A stretch of 12,902 bases of DNA from Candidatus Altarchaeota archaeon (GCA_030633635.1 DAOVSA010000003.1:1-12902), one strand, 5' to 3'; positions 1-8,088 are shown, numbered from the stretch's first letter. Made by a program: numbers and translations. Notes: generated from the sequence alone by a model not told the origin.

Positions 1-825
1 GGTATCACTCCGTGTACATCCCTAGATGGTCCAAAAGAACTAAATGATCGACAAAGGCCCTACATTGGTGGCAGGGGAAGTTATGAAGATGTTGTTTACT
101 GGATCAAGACTTTGAGAGAAGATTTCGATATCGTGGTGCCCGCACTATCGACGATGACCAAATATTCGTTGGAATATGACCCGAAAAGTATCATAGATAC
201 ATATGCCAGTTTGGGTCTTGAAACAGTTTTCTTCAAACCTTTTCATCTCAGCGGCAGGGGATTCACCAACATGGAAGATCTATCGATGAATCCTATAGAT
301 TTTTTCGATTTTTGGAGGGGTGGTGTTGAACGTTGCATCGAGTTGTGCAAGGAAGGGACAACAATACGTGAAAAACACGCTTCAGAGTTCGTAGAATCTT
401 TTTTATATCCTGACAGGCACTGTATGTGTAACAGAAGACCCTGTGGTGCAGGTATAGAAATACTGGCGTATGGCTGTGATGGAACCATCTGTGGATGTGA
501 TGATGCTCGAAATAATGATTTCTTGGATATAGGTCATGTTAAGTCAGATAATCACAGGACAATAAGATCGAAGATTCTGCCTTTGGCGGCACTATCCTCC
601 GATGCCATACCAGTGTGCAGTACCTGTGAATACATGGCATTCTGTAGTATCTGCCTTTCATCCGTCTATAGAATGCACAACGATCTTTATCCAAAGGTAC
701 CAAGAGATTTCGAGTGTAAATGGAAGAAAGAAGCCTTTAAATACCTGTTTCAGAAACTAATTGGCGAAGATAACCAGATTCTTAGAAGTTGGGGACAACG
801 TGGTCCGTGGCGTAGTTTCTCTTGA
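1..825 (+). CDS. HxsB-like radical SAM/SPASM maturase (copy B1), 5' partial
   Basis: The frame is open from base 1, so the gene begins upstream. Alignment with the complete paralog at 4872-6269 shows that about 200 residues are missing, including the N-terminal domain and the CxxxCxxC radical SAM motif. What remains is the rear of the TIM barrel (TSLDGPKEL, FFKPFHLSGRG) and a cysteine-rich SPASM-type C-terminus with CMCNRRPCGAG, YGCDGT, CGCDDARNND, CSTCEYMAFC and a late FECKW. By family knowledge these cysteines hold auxiliary iron-sulfur clusters. The CGAG / Y.cDG / cD.AR / C.tCeYm.fC series resembles HxsB of the His-Xaa-Ser system, which modifies a peptide by radical chemistry. The next gene starts 36 bases downstream and encodes its probable partner. 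Compared with copy B2 it lacks the extra cysteines of the CNTCLCC segment (here CSICLSS). The HxsB assignment rests on remembered family motifs; radical SAM/SPASM is secure. Confidence 0.85.
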   Translation, partial: GITPCTSLDGPKELNDRQRPYIGGRGSYEDVVYWIKTLREDFDIVVPALSTMTKYSLEYDPKSIIDTYASLGLETVFFKPFHLSGRGFTNMEDLSMNPIDFFDFWRGGVERCIELCKEGTTIREKHASEFVESFLYPDRHCMCNRRPCGAGIEILAYGCDGTICGCDDARNNDFLDIGHVKSDNHRTIRSKILPLAALSSDAIPVCSTCEYMAFCSICLSSVYRMHNDLYPKVPRDFECKWKKEAFKYLFQKLIGEDNQILRSWGQRGPWRSFS

Positions 826-861
826 TTAATATTTAGTGACTGAGGACAAATAATCTAAAAA

Positions 862-1794
862 ATGGGGAACATAAACATATTCCCGAGTTATAAGTGTAAC
901 CTAGATTGCCTTTTTTGTGCGGGTGGTGGAAAAGAAGGTTCAAAGGACATAAGAGATTTGACAACTTGTGAGATAATTAAGAAGTTAGATGATGTGGTGG
1001 ATTCGAATAGTATGGTGGCTTTTAGTGGGGGGGAACCTACATTAAGAGCTGATTTGACCTATCTGATTCAATATGCCTCAGATAAAGGTGCAACTATACT
1101 TTTAACTACAAATGCTACAAAACTTTCGGATTTTAATCTTGCCTCAGAGTTAGTGGATGCAGGGGTGGATATCTTCTCAATAACGCTCAGAGGACACAAT
1201 GCAAAGTTCCATGATTATCTTACCCAGACAAAAGGTAGTTTCGATAGAACGTTTGCTGCATTTAAAAACTTATCATGCCTGAGGGATAACTATGGGTATC
1301 GTTTTGCTATCCATTTAAAGATTCTGGTCTCCAAACCAACAGTAAAATACATGCCGCAGATCATCGAGTTAGTATCAAGAGAATTTCCCAAACCATATGC
1401 TATTGAACTTACTGGTCTAGCTTTTGTGGGCAATGCTAGGGGGAATATGGATGAGATTGCTATTAAATTAACTGATGCGGTCCCTTATGTCAGAAAGACG
1501 ATCGATGCCGGGAAACAACATGGTCAGACAATGAGAGTGATGGATATCCCGCCATGTATACTTAAAGATCCAAGTTATTTCAAGTATTATAAGCCATGGG
1601 ATAATCCCCAGCATTATGATGATGTGGATGAAGAATATACGTCCGTTAATATAGAGTATGAAGAACCGGAACTCATAAAAGGGCCCCAATGTAGAGAATG
1701 TATAAAATATAATGAATGCACCGGAGTGACATATTCCTACGCAAAAATATTTGGATTTGATGAATTAAAGCCAATAATTAATCAAAATGAGTAA
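862..1794 (+). CDS. Radical SAM protein with HxsC-like architecture (C1)
   Basis: This is a 310-residue cytoplasmic radical SAM enzyme. The 4Fe-4S/SAM motif CNLDCLFC is at C12, C16 and C19, the GGEP motif is at 56-59, and an LTTNATKLSDFNLA segment follows. RGHNAKFHDYL and KGSFDRT are landmarks shared with HxsC and with archaeal radical SAM proteins of similar length. The tail carries QCRECIKYNECTG (C277, C280, C286), a short twitch/SPASM-like auxiliary-cluster motif, and ends DELKPI. It is closest to the gene at 6279-7202 and less like the three genes in between. It lies 36 bases after B1 and overlaps the next gene by 8 bases, so it is probably co-transcribed. A GAGGA at 842-846 is rather far from the ATG to be a strong ribosome site. 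The substrate cannot be read from sequence; HxsC-like is an inference. Confidence 0.92.
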   Translation: MGNINIFPSYKCNLDCLFCAGGGKEGSKDIRDLTTCEIIKKLDDVVDSNSMVAFSGGEPTLRADLTYLIQYASDKGATILLTTNATKLSDFNLASELVDAGVDIFSITLRGHNAKFHDYLTQTKGSFDRTFAAFKNLSCLRDNYGYRFAIHLKILVSKPTVKYMPQIIELVSREFPKPYAIELTGLAFVGNARGNMDEIAIKLTDAVPYVRKTIDAGKQHGQTMRVMDIPPCILKDPSYFKYYKPWDNPQHYDDVDEEYTSVNIEYEEPELIKGPQCRECIKYNECTGVTYSYAKIFGFDELKPIINQNE

Positions 1795-2770
1795 GATCTA
1801 TGGGCAATCTATGGTAATAAATGATGAAATGAAAGATATTCTATCGGAAACAACACCTAACACTCAGGAGGATCTATCCAATAGCCGACCAATATGGAGT
1901 CTTAAATTGGGATATTCGTGTAATAACGATTGTATATTTTGTGCAGTCGCAGACCTAAGATCCACGCAAGATAGGACAACGAATGAAGTAAAACATGAGT
2001 TGGATCTGGCGATAGCCAATAATTCCTGGAAGGTTACTTTTATTGGTGGAGAACCCACTATTCGTCCAGATATTATTGAAGTGATTGAATATGCGAGTGA
2101 GATAGGTTTTGAAGAGATTAAAATAAGTAGCAATGGTAGGAAACTAGGTGATAAAAATTTTGCGGAACAAGTCTTTAATGCAGGATCACCCGTCATGTGG
2201 ATCTCAGTGCATGCACACAAAGCAGAGATTGGAGATTATTTGAGCCAAAGACCTGGTTCGTTCGATGAAACGATTGCAGGAATTAAAAACATTCTGGATC
2301 ATGACCAACATCTCTCGACGAATACCATAATCCTCAAACAAAATTATCGGTTTCTTCCAGAGATAGTTGATTTCTTGGCTGATCTGGGTGTATCCAATGC
2401 GAGACTTGGATTTGTGACTGCAGAGTGCAATGCATACAGAAATTTCTATTTGGTTTGTCCGGATATGAGGGAGGTATCACCTTTCGTGTGCAATGCTCTT
2501 GATGTGGGTAAGGAAAGAGGATTAAGAATGACTGTAGAGGCATATCCCTTCTGTTTTATAAGGGGGCATGAGGATTGTATCCCAAATCTTCCCTACATAG
2601 AATCAAGGGAGACATTTCGTAATATAACGGCAGATGAGTTAAGAAGGAAAATTAGACAAAAGGGACCGCAGTGTAAGAATTGTAGATATAACGACGTTTG
2701 TGATGGTATTGATAAGAAATATCTGGAATTCATACCAAGTATGTTGTATGAATTGCAACCAATCTATTAA
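1787..2770 (+). CDS. Radical SAM protein with HxsC-like architecture (C2)
   Basis: This is a 327-residue radical SAM protein. CNNDCIFC is at C45, C49 and C52, GGEP is at 87-90, and SNGRKLGDKNFAE, VHAHKAEIGDYLSQ and PGSFDETIAGIKN follow. The tail is QCKNCRYNDVCDG (C296, C299, C305), ending YELQPIY. The annotated ATG overlaps the end of C1 by 8 bases, consistent with translational coupling. It also gives an N-terminal extension of about 25 residues that the paralogs at 2936 and 3923 lack, so an internal start such as the ATG at 1811 or 1829 is possible. The protein forms a tandem trio with C3 and C4, sharing LPEIVDFLADLGVS and NFYLVCP blocks. By family it should cleave SAM reductively to start radical chemistry on a peptide or protein. 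Which target it acts on is unknown. Confidence 0.92.
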   Translation: MSKIYGQSMVINDEMKDILSETTPNTQEDLSNSRPIWSLKLGYSCNNDCIFCAVADLRSTQDRTTNEVKHELDLAIANNSWKVTFIGGEPTIRPDIIEVIEYASEIGFEEIKISSNGRKLGDKNFAEQVFNAGSPVMWISVHAHKAEIGDYLSQRPGSFDETIAGIKNILDHDQHLSTNTIILKQNYRFLPEIVDFLADLGVSNARLGFVTAECNAYRNFYLVCPDMREVSPFVCNALDVGKERGLRMTVEAYPFCFIRGHEDCIPNLPYIESRETFRNITADELRRKIRQKGPQCKNCRYNDVCDGIDKKYLEFIPSMLYELQPIY

Positions 2771-2902
2771 CTTATCGAGAAAATCACATATCAATATCAT
2801 ACGCACCATACACTTCATACAACCCTTGTAGAAGATAGAAGCTAACCGATTCTGGTATAGGGTGTCGTTAAATCGCAAGAATCACCGATAATTCAACCCA
2901 AG

Positions 2903-2912
2903 TTATCAAATA
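2903..2912 (+). promoter_or_regulatory. Possible TATA box in front of C3
   Basis: The 165-base gap between C2 and C3 is much larger than most junctions in the block. It contains TTATCAAATA centred about 28 bases before the ATG at 2936, the spacing expected of an archaeal TATA box for a leaderless or nearly leaderless transcript. The match is weak. I see no coding signal or clear repeat in the remainder of the gap (2771-2935). Confidence 0.25.
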
Positions 2913-2935
2913 TGGTGCTTGTTAAATAATGAGAG

Positions 2936-3862
2936 ATGAAATCGATAAATAATGAAATAAAATTGATATGGGACGTTAAATTGGGATATTTATGTAATAA
3001 TGATTGTCTATTTTGCATATATCCGTCTGAATTTAAGGCATCATCAAGTATGAGAATGACTGATGAGGTAAAACATGAACTGGAGAAGGGCATAAGACAA
3101 AGCATGCAAAAGGCTCTTTTTGTGGGTGGAGAACCAACTATTCATCCAGACATCATTGAGATAGTCAGACATGCATATGACGTTGGTTTTAAGGAAATTG
3201 AAATAATGACCAACGGAAGGATGTTTTCCGATAAAAATTTTACAGAGCAAATATGCAATGCGGGATTGACAAATTCGACGGTTTCAATACATTCGCATAA
3301 CGCCGGTGTTGCCGATTACTTGAGCCAGAGGGTGGGGTCATTTGAAGAAACTGTTCAGGGGATTAAAAACCTTCTATCACATGGCATCTATCTTGTGACA
3401 AGTACGGTAATCGTTCATCAAAATTATCGATTTCTTCCAGAAATAGTCAATTTCTTGGCTGATTTGGGCGTGTCAAATGTGGAACTGAGATTTGTACGTA
3501 CTGATGGAAATACATACAGGAATTTTTATCTGATTTGCCCGACGTTAACGGAGGTCTCCCCCTTCGTATGTGACGCCATCGATGTGGGCAAAGAAAGAGG
3601 ATTGGAAATGCGTATGGATGAATATCCTTTATGTTTTGTGAGAAATCATGAAGAATATTTTTCGGAAACACCCTGCTCAATAAATATACGGGATATAACT
3701 GGAGAAAACACAAAAAAGGATGGGAGGGAGATAGATGCGAAGTGTAAGGGGCCACAATGTAGTATGTGTAAATATAACAATGTTTGTCTAGGTATCAGGA
3801 AAACATATCTAAAATTCAGACCAAATGGGCTATACGAGCTGCATCCGGTTTGTGACGTCTAG
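2936..3862 (+). CDS. Radical SAM protein with HxsC-like architecture (C3)
   Basis: This is a 308-residue radical SAM enzyme. CNNDCLFC is at C20, C24 and C27, GGEP at 64-67, followed by TNGRMFSDKNFTEQ, IHSHNAGVADYLSQ and GSFEETVQGIKN. The tail QCSMCKYNNVCLG has C275, C278 and C284. The ATG places the iron-sulfur motif about 20 residues in, the usual spacing for this type, and no Shine-Dalgarno site is evident, so a leaderless transcript is plausible. It is very similar to C2 and C4 over its whole length, which marks it as a tandem duplicate. It differs by an extra C-terminal cysteine (LHPVCDV). All catalytic motifs are intact, so it is expected to be an active enzyme rather than a relic. Its substrate is unknown; presumably it acts on the same or a related target as its neighbours. 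Confidence 0.92.
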   Translation: MKSINNEIKLIWDVKLGYLCNNDCLFCIYPSEFKASSSMRMTDEVKHELEKGIRQSMQKALFVGGEPTIHPDIIEIVRHAYDVGFKEIEIMTNGRMFSDKNFTEQICNAGLTNSTVSIHSHNAGVADYLSQRVGSFEETVQGIKNLLSHGIYLVTSTVIVHQNYRFLPEIVNFLADLGVSNVELRFVRTDGNTYRNFYLICPTLTEVSPFVCDAIDVGKERGLEMRMDEYPLCFVRNHEEYFSETPCSINIRDITGENTKKDGREIDAKCKGPQCSMCKYNNVCLGIRKTYLKFRPNGLYELHPVCDV

Positions 3863-3895
3863 TTAGTCTAGTTACTTACCTGATATATGCAATAA

Positions 3896-3909
3896 TTAAA
3901 TTATATATG
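3896..3909 (+). promoter_or_regulatory. Probable TATA box in front of C4
   Basis: TTAAATTATATATG lies in the 60-base gap after C3 and is a good archaeal TATA-like run. It is only about 20 bases before the ATG at 3923 but about 37 before the in-frame ATG at 3941. The spacing therefore leaves both the start codon of C4 and the exact transcription start open. Confidence 0.4.
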
Positions 3910-3922
3910 TATAACAGATTGT

Positions 3923-4870
3923 ATGAACAGATATGAAACCATGCACAATAATAAACCAAAATTAATATGGGACATTAGACTTGGATATTCATGTAATAGT
4001 GACTGCTTATTTTGTGTGGCTGCAACCTCAAGAAATTTACCAGATAGAACAACCAAGGAGGTAAAGCATGAATTACGTACTGGTATACAGCATAACGCAA
4101 AAAGAGTTCTCTTCCTGGGTGGAGAGCTAACCATTCGTCCGGATATTATTGAGATAGTACAATATGCACGTGATGTTGGTTTTAAGGAGATTATGTTGCC
4201 AAGTAATGGGCGGATGTTTTCTAATAAAAATTTTACTGATGAGATCATCAATGCCGGATTAACAGAGTTATGGATTTCGATTCATTCACACATAGAAGAA
4301 ATTGCCGATTACTTGTCCCAAAGACAGGGATCATTTAAAGAAACAGTTCAAGGGATTAAAAATGTTTTAGATTATGATGTATATCTGGGGACAAATACAC
4401 TAATCACCAAGCAAAATTATCAGTCTCTTCCAGAGATAGTTGATTTCTTGGCTGATCTGGGTGTATCGCGCGAACAACTAAGATCGATGCGTCCGGTGGG
4501 CAATGCATATAAAAATTTTTATTTGGTTTGTCCAAGATTAAAGGAGATATCTCCATTCGTCTGCAGAGCTCTAGAATTGGGCATAAAAAGAGGATTGAAA
4601 ATGGATGTAGAGGCATACCCCAGGTGTTTTGTGAGGGGTTATGAACATTGCATTTTTGAGATGCCACCGATGGAAATAAGAGATATAGGATATATTAGGG
4701 AAGGGAGATATATGGCATATAATAGGGAAGGCGACTCGATAAGGAAACGAGATAGACGTAAGGGGCCGTATTGTCATGAGTGTAAATATGATAGTATCTG
4801 CTTAGGTATCTGGAAACAATATGTAGAGTTAAGACCTGATGAATTATATGATCTAAATCCAGTTTATTAA
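3923..4870 (+). CDS. Radical SAM protein with HxsC-like architecture and a GGEL variant motif (C4)
   Basis: This is a 315-residue radical SAM protein. CNSDCLFC is at C24, C28 and C31, followed by SNGRMFSNKNFTDE, HSHIEEIADYLSQ and GSFKETVQGIKN. The tail PYCHECKYDSICLG has C284, C287 and C293, ending YDLNPVY. The motif usually read GGEP is GGEL here (66-69; codon CTA at 4127-4129), a change that none of the other complete paralogs shows. GGEP contacts the SAM amino group, mainly through the glycines and glutamate, so activity may survive. A shorter start at the ATG at 3941 would match the N-terminal spacing of C3 better. It ends 1 base before B2, so the two are almost certainly co-transcribed. 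It shares a 42-base identical stretch with C2. The specific reaction and substrate are unknown. Confidence 0.9.
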   Translation: MNRYETMHNNKPKLIWDIRLGYSCNSDCLFCVAATSRNLPDRTTKEVKHELRTGIQHNAKRVLFLGGELTIRPDIIEIVQYARDVGFKEIMLPSNGRMFSNKNFTDEIINAGLTELWISIHSHIEEIADYLSQRQGSFKETVQGIKNVLDYDVYLGTNTLITKQNYQSLPEIVDFLADLGVSREQLRSMRPVGNAYKNFYLVCPRLKEISPFVCRALELGIKRGLKMDVEAYPRCFVRGYEHCIFEMPPMEIRDIGYIREGRYMAYNREGDSIRKRDRRKGPYCHECKYDSICLGIWKQYVELRPDELYDLNPVY

Positions 4871-4871
4871 A

Positions 4872-6269
4872 ATGTTGACATACTACAACAATCCGATAAT
4901 CGCCGAAGAAGAGGTTTATTCATTAAACGAACACTTTGAAGCCAGGTTAGATGAAGACCGCATTTTGATAACCACAAGACACGGTGGATGGATCGTACTG
5001 TCAAACGAGGAATATGATCTGTTTAAGAAGAATCCCCGCGAGGATGAAATCCTATTTCGGGAACTGGAGAGGGTTGGCATAATCCTAACCGAAAGAAATA
5101 TAAAAAACATACTTGGGGATCTGCGCAAACAGCATAACTCTTTATTCTCATATCCTTCATTTAACGTTATTTCTGTTACCGACAGATGCAATTTGGACTG
5201 TATTTATTGTCATCCGAATGCCAATCCACAAATGGATCAAATGGATCAGGATATGGCAGATGATGTCTTGGATTTCATATTTAATACACCAACAAAGAGT
5301 AAGCAGATAATTCTCCAGGGTGGAGAACCCTTATTAAACTTCAATTTAGTTCAATATATCTATGAAGAATCGAAGAGACGATCTGAAGAGAAAAAAATAC
5401 GTTTAAGATTTTCGTTTGGAACCAATCTAACCCTTATGGACGAGGATATCGCCAAAGAAATAAAAAAAATGGGTATCATCCCGTGCACATCATTAGATGG
5501 TCCAAAAGAACTACACGATCAACAAAGACCTTATATTGGCGGCAGGGGAAGTTATGAAGATGTTGTTTACTGGATCAAGACTTTGAGAGAAGATTTCGAT
5601 ATTGCGGTGTCTTCTCTGGCAACGATGACTCAATATTCCATAGATTGTGGTGCTAAGAAAATTATTGATGAGTACCGTAACCTGGGTATAAATGAGGTTT
5701 TTTTTAAGCCATTCCGACCCAGTGGCAGGGCAGTCGATAATAATCTGTACATGAACCCAGAAGATTTTTTTAATTTTTGGAGAGAAGGTATTGAATATTG
5801 CATCAAACTATGTAAGAATGGGGATCCGATGGTGGAAAGACAATCTAGAGAGGCAATAGAAAATTTTTTATATGCAAATAGGCGATGTATGTGTGCTACC
5901 AGACCCTGTGGTGCGGGTATATCAATGATCTCATATGGTTGTGATGGAACAATAATAGCGTGTGATAGCGCCAGAAATAATGATTTTCTGGATATAGGAC
6001 ACATTAGATCGGATGATTATAGAACGATAAGGTCAAGGATCATGCCCTTAGTTACACTTTCTTCTGATCTAATACCTGTTTGCAGTACTTGTGAATATAT
6101 GGCTTTTTGTAATACCTGTCTTTGCTGCAATTATGGATTTCATAATGATCTCTACCCAAAAGTACCGAGAGATTTCGAGTGTAAATGGAGAAAAAAGGCG
6201 TTACAATACCTGTTTCAGAAACTAACTGGTGGAGATGGTCCGATCCTTAGAAGCTGGTCACGATGGTGA
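4872..6269 (+). CDS. HxsB-like radical SAM/SPASM maturase (copy B2)
   Basis: This complete 465-residue protein has three parts. Residues 1-95 form an N-terminal domain of the kind that precedes the barrel in HxsB (HGGWIVLSNEEYDLF, then ERVGIIL), possibly a peptide-recognition module. The radical SAM barrel follows, with CNLDCIYC at C106, C110 and C113 and GGEP at 150-153. The SPASM-type C-terminus has C339, C341, C346, C357, C364, C404, C407, C413, C416, C418, C419, C437 and the phrases RPCGAG, YGCDGT, CDSARNND and CSTCEYMAFC. Family knowledge says such enzymes bind two auxiliary 4Fe-4S clusters and modify peptide side chains or backbones. The CNTCLCC stretch has more cysteines than ligation seems to need. 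It starts 1 base after C4 and ends 9 bases before C5. The HxsB-like name is moderately certain; radical SAM/SPASM is certain. Confidence 0.93.
   Translation: MLTYYNNPIIAEEEVYSLNEHFEARLDEDRILITTRHGGWIVLSNEEYDLFKKNPREDEILFRELERVGIILTERNIKNILGDLRKQHNSLFSYPSFNVISVTDRCNLDCIYCHPNANPQMDQMDQDMADDVLDFIFNTPTKSKQIILQGGEPLLNFNLVQYIYEESKRRSEEKKIRLRFSFGTNLTLMDEDIAKEIKKMGIIPCTSLDGPKELHDQQRPYIGGRGSYEDVVYWIKTLREDFDIAVSSLATMTQYSIDCGAKKIIDEYRNLGINEVFFKPFRPSGRAVDNNLYMNPEDFFNFWREGIEYCIKLCKNGDPMVERQSREAIENFLYANRRCMCATRPCGAGISMISYGCDGTIIACDSARNNDFLDIGHIRSDDYRTIRSRIMPLVTLSSDLIPVCSTCEYMAFCNTCLCCNYGFHNDLYPKVPRDFECKWRKKALQYLFQKLTGGDGPILRSWSRW
6265..6269 (+). promoter_or_regulatory. Shine-Dalgarno-like GGTGA for C5
   Basis: GGTGA overlaps the stop region of B2 and ends 9 bases before the ATG at 6279, a reasonable archaeal spacing. 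It suggests that C5 is translated from the B2 transcript. Tandem ATGs at 6279 and 6282 leave a one-residue uncertainty in the start. Confidence 0.4.
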
Positions 6270-6278
6270 AGAAAACGG

Positions 6279-7202
6279 ATGATGAAAGATATCTGTCTTT
6301 ATCTAGGGTATTCTTGTAATCAAGATTGCATTTTTTGTGCGACTGATGGACAAGAAGGTGCGAAAGAACACGGAGATTTATCAACTGAAGAGGTGATAAA
6401 TCGTTTGAATGAATCGGAGATTGTTTATGGTAGTAACGTTACGTATAACGGTGGAGAACCAATGATACGGAAGGATATACTCTACCTAATCAGATATGCC
6501 TCAGACAAAGGAGCAAAAGTTAGTATAATGTCAAATGGCACAAGATTTCATGATTTTAATTTTGCTTTGCAAGCTGTGGAAGCCGGGTTGAGAAGAATAG
6601 CTGTACCAATCCATGGACACAACGCAAAATTACATGATTCACTCACCCAAAGAAAAGGAAGTTTCGATAAAACCGTTAGGGGGATTAAGAATCTATTCAG
6701 CATCAGAGATGATTATGGATATCCCCTATATATCGAATTGAAAACATGTGTGTGTAAACCAAATATGAAACACCTGCCCGAGATAATCGAGTTGATGTCA
6801 ACCGAGTTTAATCGACCACAGGAAGTGGGTATACATCCTTTGGCAATCACAGGTAGTGCAATACGGAATAAAGAGAAAGTTGTAGTTAGATTAACAGATA
6901 TTATGCCCTATGTGAAACGAGCGATTGATATTGGAAGGTCTTATGGACAGCAAATGATGGTCAAAAATATACCTGCCTGCATGTTTGGAGATCCCACATA
7001 TTTTGATGTGTGTTTCATACCGAGAAATATGGTAAGACTTTATAATATTGAGAAAACAAAGACAACAAACACCGAAGTGATGGGTCGTGAACCGAAACCA
7101 CCCCAGTGTAAATCTTGTATCAGATCTCATATATGTGATGGTGTGTGGCATAGTTATGGAGAAGAATTCGGTTATGATGAATTAAAACCAATAACAAATT
7201 AA
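6279..7202 (+). CDS. Radical SAM protein with HxsC-like architecture (C5)
   Basis: This is a 307-residue radical SAM enzyme. CNQDCIFC is at C13, C17 and C20, GGEP at 58-61, followed by SNGTRFHDFNFA, HGHNAKLHDSLTQ and KGSFDKTVRGIKN. The tail QCKSCIRSHICDG has C277, C280 and C286, ending DELKPI. It shares several distinctive features with C1 that C2-C4 lack: the xDGQEG/GGKEG insert after the cluster motif, the D(N/D)YGY segment, the LTD..PYV block and the FGxDELKPI tail. With B2 it therefore mirrors the B1-C1 pair. It is followed after 7 bases by the DUF364-type gene, the last gene of the tight run. By architecture it should be a SAM-cleaving peptide or protein modifier; the target is not evident. 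Confidence 0.92.
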   Translation: MMKDICLYLGYSCNQDCIFCATDGQEGAKEHGDLSTEEVINRLNESEIVYGSNVTYNGGEPMIRKDILYLIRYASDKGAKVSIMSNGTRFHDFNFALQAVEAGLRRIAVPIHGHNAKLHDSLTQRKGSFDKTVRGIKNLFSIRDDYGYPLYIELKTCVCKPNMKHLPEIIELMSTEFNRPQEVGIHPLAITGSAIRNKEKVVVRLTDIMPYVKRAIDIGRSYGQQMMVKNIPACMFGDPTYFDVCFIPRNMVRLYNIEKTKTTNTEVMGREPKPPQCKSCIRSHICDGVWHSYGEEFGYDELKPITN

Positions 7203-7209
7203 GTATAAA

Positions 7210-8088
7210 ATGAGTATCATATCGGACGTACAGGGATATCTTAAGGAATTAGTCATGGATGAGCCCTTTATCGAAAAAATAGTGTTTGGCAATATCTACA
7301 CCGGGGTTCTACTCGATAACGGGAATATGGGTATGGTAATGAACTACGGCGATAAAAAACCAAGAAATGATAAGTGGATTTTATCGTTAATCGGCACTCC
7401 GGCATTTAAAGTATCTGATCTCAGCCATTCTGATTCATTAACAGAGGTTTCAGTTGGTATAGCAGTCTTAAATGCCCTATCCGTACCATTTATTGATAAA
7501 GACTTTCTCTCGAACTATGGTTTGTACATACCCAAAGTGCAGGAGTCTAATTGGTTAGATTGTATACAGAAGGGTGATGTTGTAACTTTTATTGGTTTTG
7601 GTGGAAATGTGGGGGATGTCATCGAAAAACACGGGACATCAGAAGTTCACGTGACTGAACTTAATCCTATAAGATACATAACATCTCTATATTCAGAATC
7701 GGGAAGAACCGAAGGACCTTTAGGGATTGAATTACATAACGCAAGAGAAAATAAAGACGTTTTATCCAGATCCGATGTAGTCCTTATAACGGGCTCTGCA
7801 ATGACTACCAGAACAATGGATGAACTCCTTGAGTATTCCAAACCTGCCAGGGATGTGATAGTATATGGTCCCAGTTGCGGTTTATTTCCTGTACCGTTTT
7901 TTGATAGGGGTGTTTCACACGCTGAGATTACCAAGATTCTCGATGGTACAAGAGCGATTGATGCCTTATTTAATTATGGTTTCATGGCCGAGTATATTAT
8001 GAGGAGATATAATATCATATCCTTCAATCCCATAACCAAGAAATCAACCTCAACTACAGTAAAGGACAAGACTAGTGGGGTAAATTAA
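7210..8088 (+). CDS. DUF4213/DUF364-type protein (putative metal-chelating, Rossmann-like)
   Basis: This is a 292-residue soluble protein. The first 110 residues (FGNIYTGVLLDNGNMGMVMNYG) resemble the DUF4213 enolase-N-terminus-like domain. The rest resembles DUF364: FIGFGGNVGDVIEK (127-140) is a glycine-rich nucleotide- or SAM-binding-like loop, VTELNP follows, ITGSAMTTRTMDELLEYS (193-210) is the typical 'GS..(t)..TmdeLL' block, and VYGPSCGLFP (218-227) is the GPS block. DUF364 has been annotated as a putative heavy-metal chelation domain from a crystal structure of a Desulfitobacterium homologue; its real function is not established. It is the last gene of the tight run, 7 bases after C5, so it probably serves the same pathway, for instance by metal or cofactor handling or substrate binding. 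Its length is normal for the two-domain form. The ATG has no clear Shine-Dalgarno site. Confidence 0.8.
   Translation: MSIISDVQGYLKELVMDEPFIEKIVFGNIYTGVLLDNGNMGMVMNYGDKKPRNDKWILSLIGTPAFKVSDLSHSDSLTEVSVGIAVLNALSVPFIDKDFLSNYGLYIPKVQESNWLDCIQKGDVVTFIGFGGNVGDVIEKHGTSEVHVTELNPIRYITSLYSESGRTEGPLGIELHNARENKDVLSRSDVVLITGSAMTTRTMDELLEYSKPARDVIVYGPSCGLFPVPFFDRGVSHAEITKILDGTRAIDALFNYGFMAEYIMRRYNIISFNPITKKSTSTTVKDKTSGVN

Noticed and set aside
1864..2220. Minus-strand open frames opposite the radical SAM genes (this and several others between 1468 and 7151).
   Set aside because: They lie wholly opposite genes with full catalytic motifs, show no recognisable domains, and several only mirror the conserved segments of the paralogs on the other strand.
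2771..2842. In-frame continuation after the C2 stop codon reads a His/Thr-rich string (HTHHTLHTT) that might be a precursor peptide remnant.
   Set aside because: It has no start codon, no ribosome site and Thr rather than Ser in the repeat places. It is short and not repeated near the other C genes, so it is most likely chance in a His-codon-prone AT-rich stretch.
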